Origin: Selaginella moellendorffii
Lineage: Eukaryota > Streptophyta > Lycopodiopsida > Selaginellales > Selaginellaceae
Reading direction: 5' to 3'
Assembly: GCF_000143415.4 (NCBI RefSeq)
Contig: NW_003314373.1
Span: 459,400-523,399, forward strand
DNA: 64,000 nucleotides
The notes beneath the pieces were generated by a model. It was given only the letters and a program-made list of their open reading frames with translations, had not been told where the DNA came from and made no database searches. This document shows positions 57,567-64,000 of the stretch, in pieces (the first letter of the stretch is position 1; every line of letters starts with the position of its first letter). The position numbers and the translations under genes were made by a program.

Positions 57567-59178
57567 ATGATCGTGCTCTCTCGTTCGTTGATTCTGGCAC
57601 TCCTTGTGATGATCCCACTGCCACTGTCGAGAGCTTTTTATCATGATCATCATGCTGCCTGTGCTCTAGCTGCAAATCCAGAGATTTGCATTGCCAGCAT
57701 GGAAGCACTGGATTTGGATCCCGGCAACGCTGGAAGCTTTGCACTAGCGGCGGTAGGATCCGCTCGTGACTCCCTGGAGGCGCTGCTTGCATCCACAGCA
57801 GAGCTCGATCATGGCGCCGTCTCGTCGAGCAAGCCATCCAGATCCATGAGGAAAAGGGCAGTGATGCGCGACTGCGTGGAACTCCTCCATGACGCGTCCC
57901 GCCTCGCTGCCGATTCACAAGTGGCCATTGGAAGAATGAAAGCGAGCGATCTGGTGAATGCTCACACCTGGATGAGTGCTGCTCTCACTTACCATACCAC
58001 TTGCCTGGATGGATTGATCGAGGCTGGCTTTGACGAACACAAACTGCTAAACAAAGCCCGAGAATCACTCAGCACTTGCCTGGCAGCCATAGCATCCTTG
58101 CGAAAAAATCAAGAACAGGAGCCACAGATCATCAAAACCCCGCATTGGGTCTCCAAGTCGGTGGGAAATTACACCATTCTTCCCAACATCACGGTGGCCA
58201 AGGACGGGAGTGGCCAGTTCGAGAACATCACTGCGGCTCTTGCCGCTGCTCCCACGAAGAGCAGCTCCAGGTTTGTGATTTACATAAAGCAGGGAACATA
58301 CTTGGAGACTTTCGAGGTGCCGAGGAATCTCCTGAACTTGATGTTCTTGGGAGATGGGATTGGCAAGACCATTATCACTGGAAACAAAAGTGTCCAGGAT
58401 CCAAACATCACAACTTTTACGTCCGCAACAGTGGGTAAGTGATCACAAACGTAACTTTACAAACCTCGCTAATCGATTGATCGATCTTTCAGCTATTAGA
58501 GCGAACAATTTCATCGCTCAAGACATCACATTCCAAAACACGGCCGGAGCCATAAACCATCAAGCGGTGGCGGTGCGAGTGACCGCAGACAAGGTGGCAT
58601 TCTTCCGATGCTCGTTCGAGGGCTTCCAGGACACCCTCTACGCTCACTCGCTCCGCCAGTTCTACACCCAGTGCGAGATCTACGGCACCGTCGACTACAT
58701 CTTTGGCAACGCAGCCGCGATCTTCCAAAACTGCAATCTCTACGCTCGCCTCCCGATGCCCAAGCAGAAGAACACCTACACGGCGCAGGGAAGAACAGAC
58801 CCAAATCAGAACACCGGCTTCTCCTTCCAGAACTGCGCCGTGGATGGAACGCCGGAGCTCAAGGCAAACATCACCCAGTTCCCGACGTTCCTGGGGAGGC
58901 CATGGAAGGAGTACGCGGTCACGGTGTTTCTCAAATGCTACGAGAGCGCGGTGGTGGATCCGGCAGGATGGCTCGAGTGGAGCGGCGATTTTGCGCTCCA
59001 GACGCTCTTCTATGGCGAGTACTTCTGCTATGGGCCAGGCGGCTCGACCGTCAAGCGCGTTGACTGGTCAACTCAGATATTTGACTCTAGCTTTGCGAGC
59101 AAGTACACGGCAATGAGCCTGGTCAACGGGGACGAGTGGCTCCCAACGACGAATCTCCCATACACACTGGTGCTATGA
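57567..59178 (+). CDS. Pectin methylesterase with PMEI pro-region
   Basis: Exons 57567-58434 and 58493-59178 encode 517 residues. A signal peptide (about 1-23, MIVLSRSLILALLVMIPLPL) leads into a PMEI inhibitor-like pro-region with the usual Cys pattern (CALAANPEIC, RDCVELLHDA, TTCLDG, LSTCLAAI). The PME domain begins near residue 204 (TVAKDGSGQFENITAALAAA). Catalytic residues fit the known spacing of carrot PME: Q313 (HQAVAVR), Q335 and D336 (GFQDTLY), D357 (GTVDYIFGNA) and R425 (LGRPWKEY). It removes methyl groups from homogalacturonan in the cell wall. No RRLL/RKLL-type processing motif was seen between the domains. A longer upstream frame exists, but the first ATG is at 57567. Confidence 0.95.
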
Positions 59179-59242
59179 TCATAGGAAAAGAAAAAGTGGT
59201 ATCATCAACCTTGACTTATTCAGCTATAGCTACATTGTGCCT

Positions 59243-59266
59243 ATTCCACCTTTTGTGAGGTGGAAT
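59243..59266. promoter_or_regulatory. Hairpin between convergent PME and ARF genes
   Basis: ATTCCACC, loop TTTTGTGA, GGTGGAAT: a perfect 8-bp stem 65 bp after the PME stop and 38 bp after the ARF stop. It could take part in 3' end formation of either gene. Confidence 0.4.
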
Positions 59267-59303
59267 ATCACTCAAAATACTTTAGCGTTGTATGATGTGT
59301 GGG

Positions 59304-60238
59304 TCAGCTCACTGTTCTTGGCCCTCCAACCGAGGTGGGAACCCCCACGGCTTGCATATGTTTGAGCGTCGCGGCCAGCCAGTCCAATCCTTCGTACAGA
59401 CCCTCGCCTTTGATCGCGCAAGCTGCTTGGACGTGCCACCGCCGGTCTCGCATCTTTCCCAGCCCCAGCACCGCGCAGATCTCCGTGGGAGACATGGCGC
59501 CCTTCTGCAAAAACGAAGAGACGAGCGAAAACTTCACTCTCCCGGAGAGAAACGAAAATCGAAGAGAGTTACCATGTCTTGCTTGTTTGCGAACACCAGG
59601 ATGGCGCTGTTTCTCATCAGTGGATCGTTCACAATCGCCTGGAGAAAGAAGTGACGCGAAGGATGTGATGAGCTCCCGGAGAGCTTAAGTAGAACTTGTT
59701 TGAAACCACTTACTTGGAATTCCAAGGCGGCTTTGTCGATTCGGTCCTTGTCGAACGAGTCCACGACATAGATCTGGAGCACGTCTTGTAGATCACAATC
59801 GAAAACAAAGAAGGAAATCTAAAACAGTACCAGAGCATCGGTGCTGCTAAAGTAGTGCTTCCAGAGCGGTCTTAGCTTCTCCTGGCCACCCACATCCCAC
59901 ACCGTGAACACCACATTCTTGTACTGGACCTTCTCCACGTTAAATCCTAGCAAGGATTCACATCAGTCGAGCAAGAAGGCCAAGATGAAAGCCAAGAAAC
60001 CAGAAAAAAAGGATTACCAATTGTTGGAACCGTGGAGAGGATTTCCCCTATGTGTAACTTGAACAGGATCGTTGTCTTGCCGGCGGCATCCAACCCCAGC
60101 ATCACTACCTGCAAGAGCCTGCCCGTAAGGATCAGTCCATAGAAGACCGAGAAGCGCGCAATCAAAAGCCACAGCCATTACCCTCATCTCCTTGTTCCCA
60201 AACAAGCTATCGAACAGCTTCCGGAACGTCTGCCCCAT
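59304..60238 (-). CDS. ARF-family small GTPase (ARFB-like)
   Basis: Six exons encode 196 residues: 60238-60182, 60108-60018, 59946-59831, 59773-59714, 59638-59573 and 59504-59304. Gly2 ([14 protein letters not shown]) is a myristoylation site. The G motifs are GLDAAGKTT (P-loop), PTIGFNVE (switch 1, Thr), [13 protein letters not shown] (DxxGQ) and NKQDM (NKxD), with a late [15 protein letters not shown] GTPases recruit coat proteins to Golgi and post-Golgi or plasma-membrane sites. The start [10 protein letters not shown] and the long C-terminus fit plant ARFB rather than ARFA1. It is convergent with the PME gene and divergent from none. Introns are GT-AG and short. Confidence 0.94.
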
Positions 60239-60345
60239 AATCCTCTCGCTCTCTCTAGCTCCCCGATCGATCGCGCTGATTTCACCCAAGCGCCCTCATC
60301 GTCGAAGGTACCAAAGCCCTAGGAAACCCTAATCTTGGAAGAACC

Positions 60346-61599
60346 CTAAAAACTTTGTCTCACGGGCTTCTCTAGAATCGCCGAGAGATAGACCTCGCGA
60401 TTGGCCCGATCGAGCTTCTTTCCGACCGCCCACTTGATCCTCCGGAACCCCAGCCTCTCGATCAGCGGCACATAGAGGGTGTCCAGTTGATCCTCGGTGC
60501 AAAAGAAGTGATCCAGCCAGAAGAATCCACCCGGTCGCAGCACGCGATCGATGTCGTAGAGCACGAATTCCAGCGATTCCAGCGGGATCCAGTTGCTAAG
60601 AACATGCATGGTGTGGACGAGATCTAGGGTGTTGTCGAAGAAGGGCAGGCGCTGCGAGATCGTGGCGAAGATCGGGACTAGCCCACGCGCCGCGATGAAT
60701 TCGTTGAAGGGCCCGTTGAGATTGAGCGTGGTGGTGATGATCGTCACTCCCCGCTCCAGCATTCTCGCCGCAAAGCTCCCAGTCCCTCCGCCCAGATCCA
60801 GCCCAATTCGAATGCCACCCTTGGCCAGCGAAAAGATCTCGTCCAGCTCCTTGGAGCTCACCCATCGCGATCGCTCCGGGCCGGAGAGATCGAAGCAATC
60901 AGCGCAATCATAGAAGACGGTCTTGTTCTTGGCCCTGTTCTTGAGGCAATCGAAGCTCTTGCACGAGTAGTGGCTCCACAGCACAGATTTGTCGCTGGGG
61001 ATCTCCCACAGCGATCCCGGGAGGGAGTGTGGCGGGGAGATCGCTGCTGGGGTCCTGGCGAAGCATCGCCGGCGAGGAAGAGGCTCGCAGCCGCGGAGCA
61101 TGAGCGATTGGCCGATCCACCAGTCGTCTGGGCAGATCTCCCCTGGCGTGTAGCCCATGAATCGATCGAGGAGCTCCCTCTGCGCGTAGCACTGGTGCCC
61201 AATTGGAGAGGTCATCGTCTCCAGGCCATAGTTTGGATTCCTGCCCAGCGGGAGCTTCCTTTCTGCCGTGAACTCCACGAGCTCCTTGCTCATCGCGAAA
61301 TCCCCTTTGTGTTCTTCGTGTTCTTCGCGAGGGTTTCGCGCGCCATGCCTGCGAATTTCATCCCTGAGCGTCGCCAGCTCCCGGAGAATCGATTCGTCCC
61401 CCGCGGCGTGCTGCAAGCTCCGCTGGACGTCGCGCGAGATCGAGAGGCTGTAGAGCGCGAGAATGTTGGTGACAACGATCGTCGCCAGCAAGAATAGAAC
61501 TCCGCAACTCCCTCCTCCTCCTCCATTTCCTCCATTCCCAAATCCCAGCGCTGCCACTAGCGATCTCGTGAAATCCCTGGGTTTGTCTTCCCCTCCCAT
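60346..61599 (-). CDS. Membrane-anchored SAM-dependent methyltransferase of a plant-specific family
   Basis: A single exon encodes 417 residues from the ATG at 61599 (an in-frame GTG lies upstream). After a Gly-rich stretch there is one membrane segment at about 32-52 (CGVLFLLATIVVTNILALYS), then a coiled, charged region. The catalytic domain has IGLDLGGGTGSFAARM (SAM motif I), VHTMHVLSNWIP and VLRPGGFFWLDHF. A Cys-rich stretch precedes it (CPDDWW, CEPLPRRRCF, SCKSFDCL, DCADCFDL). The layout is like that of Golgi type II methyltransferases related to the Arabidopsis At1g29790 group, whose substrate I do not know. Pectin or other wall glycans are possible acceptors (inference). Confidence 0.88.
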   Translation of the reverse strand: MGGEDKPRDFTRSLVAALGFGNGGNGGGGGSCGVLFLLATIVVTNILALYSLSISRDVQRSLQHAAGDESILRELATLRDEIRRHGARNPREEHEEHKGDFAMSKELVEFTAERKLPLGRNPNYGLETMTSPIGHQCYAQRELLDRFMGYTPGEICPDDWWIGQSLMLRGCEPLPRRRCFARTPAAISPPHSLPGSLWEIPSDKSVLWSHYSCKSFDCLKNRAKNKTVFYDCADCFDLSGPERSRWVSSKELDEIFSLAKGGIRIGLDLGGGTGSFAARMLERGVTIITTTLNLNGPFNEFIAARGLVPIFATISQRLPFFDNTLDLVHTMHVLSNWIPLESLEFVLYDIDRVLRPGGFFWLDHFFCTEDQLDTLYVPLIERLGFRRIKWAVGKKLDRANREVYLSAILEKPVRQSF

Positions 61600-61925
61600 T
61601 TCTTGGGCAGCGAGCAAATCCCTCACTCCACAATACCAGGATCTCAGTGCGCCATATCTAGGGCTGATGTGGACTTGATCGCAGGGCTGACGTGGACTTG
61701 ATGTTAGGGCTGACTTGTCACGTCAACGTAGTTTTCTCGTTTCTCCGTTGGACGGCGCTCGGGTTCTTCGCCACGCGTGTGCGCGTTCTCTGCCGGCGCC
61801 ACGAACGATCCTACCGAGCTTTCCTCTCGGACCGCCCAAGGCTATTTAATCGCTCGCTCCTCCTTGCCCTCGCCCAAATTTGAGATCGATCCATCAAAGC
61901 TTTGGGCGGCGCAGTGTCAGTGGCG

Positions 61926-62190
61926 ATGGAATTCGCGGGCAAGGCCATAATCGCGTTGTGGGCGCTGGTGATTTGCGTGATTTTCCCCTCGGCGGCGGCG
62001 GCTAGGGGCATTGCGACAACCCAAGCTGCGAGTGGTGAGTGCTGCGATCTAGAAAGGAAGAATCTATGGATTGATCTTGGGTGCTCTTGTGGCAGGGGCT
62101 CTTTTGGATCAAATGGTGGCGTATTTGCTCTTGTTTGGCGCCTTGATGGTCACATACCTCACCCATCCTCTCCCCTTTAACATCTTTTGA
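61926..62190 (+). CDS. Arabinogalactan-peptide-like small GPI protein
   Basis: Exons 61926-62034 and 62096-62190 encode 67 residues. A signal peptide (about 1-27, FAGKAIIALWALVICVIFPS plus AAAA) is followed by a very short mature part (RGIATTQAASGALLDQ) and a hydrophobic C-terminus VAYLLLFGALMVTYLTHPL. The pattern DQxxAYLLxxxALxxTYLxHPL is that of the GPI-attachment end of plant AG-peptides. Unlike classical AG-peptides the mature part has no Pro, so there is no Ala-Pro motif for hydroxyproline-linked glycans. The 61-nt intron is GT-AG. The gene is divergent from the methyltransferase gene. Confidence 0.82.
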
Positions 62191-62293
62191 GGAGATTTCC
62201 TCCATTCTTTTGTGAATCCAATCGCATTTTTACTCACCCAAGAACCCTAGAAGAGCAGAAACTTAGTTCTTAGGTCAAATATTTCGAGCCGCG

Positions 62294-63784
<1,491 letters not shown>

Positions 63785-64000
63785 TTGCCTTCCTCACAGT
63801 TTGTTCCGGCGACTTGTACACAGGTAAATGTGTTTCGTTTTCAACATGTGAAGTGTTTGCTAACCAGCCTGTTCATGAACAGAGCGGAATTTTTCAGCGA
63901 AGGCAAAGATCAAAAACTTTGTTCTTTTGGCCCGGTCCTACCCGGTCCATACGGAAGCACTTTAGAAAATCTTTAAAATCCAGCCACTGAGCATTCTTCC
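63785..64000. other. DUS2 3' region
   Basis: The presumed 3' UTR and intergenic DNA up to the end of the window. No further gene is seen. Confidence 0.55.

Overview
The window reads as nuclear DNA of an early-diverging land plant, most likely a lycophyte of the Selaginella type (inference). The reasons are a plant-specific gene set (class II DAHP synthase, PLS-type PPR protein, GT34 xylosyltransferase, PMEI-PME, AG-peptide-like protein, thylakoid-targeted polyphenol oxidases), many very short introns (about 40-110 nt) in GC-rich coding DNA, and compact gene clusters separated by AT-rich, transposon-filled DNA.

Layout. 1-2971: the end of a DAHP synthase gene and a PPR gene. 3348-19765: one old, decayed Ty3/gypsy element (195-bp LTR, gag, protease, RT, RNase H, integrase) that later received other LTR elements. 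These are a complete 7.6-kb non-autonomous LARD-like element (5414-13050, 5-bp duplication CATCT), a solo LTR of a second family (14760-15907, GTTTG), and an older solo LTR of the first family (16089-17677). 20963-26103: a DUF676 alpha/beta-hydrolase gene and a GT34 xylosyltransferase gene. 26290-55496: a tandemly duplicated block of METTL25-like methyltransferase copies (one intact, three broken) alternating with four polyphenol oxidase copies (PPO; two intact, one with an in-frame deletion, one scrambled by an internal inversion). Its two halves are separated by a decayed Helitron (33020 to about 46400, minus strand). The Helitron is split by a third-family LARD-like element (36444-45374, CTATG), which itself carries a solo LTR of the first family (39736-41399, ACTTG). 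56345-63784: a dense gene cluster with a Fic-domain protein, a PMEI-pectin methylesterase, an ARF-family GTPase, a membrane-anchored methyltransferase, an AG-peptide-like gene and tRNA-dihydrouridine synthase 2.

The genes do not form one pathway. The GT34 enzyme and pectin methylesterase act on cell-wall polysaccharides, the AG-peptide-like product would sit at the cell surface, the ARF GTPase serves vesicle traffic, the PPOs oxidise phenols in the thylakoid lumen, and DAHP synthase opens the shikimate route that supplies aromatic precursors.

The most unusual content is the set of LARD-like elements. Their long LTRs (1.1-1.8 kb) carry hexamer-periodic arrays that look like proteins in several frames but are not, followed by a shared module: a GGTGAAAGCCCAAAGC box, a palindrome whose sequence changes between copies while staying palindromic, and a TATAGTAGGGA box. 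Insertion boundaries were read directly from TG...CA ends, 5-bp target duplications and primer binding sites. Exon boundaries were chosen from GT-AG (one GC-AG) sites that preserve reading frame and family similarity; none was verified with transcripts.
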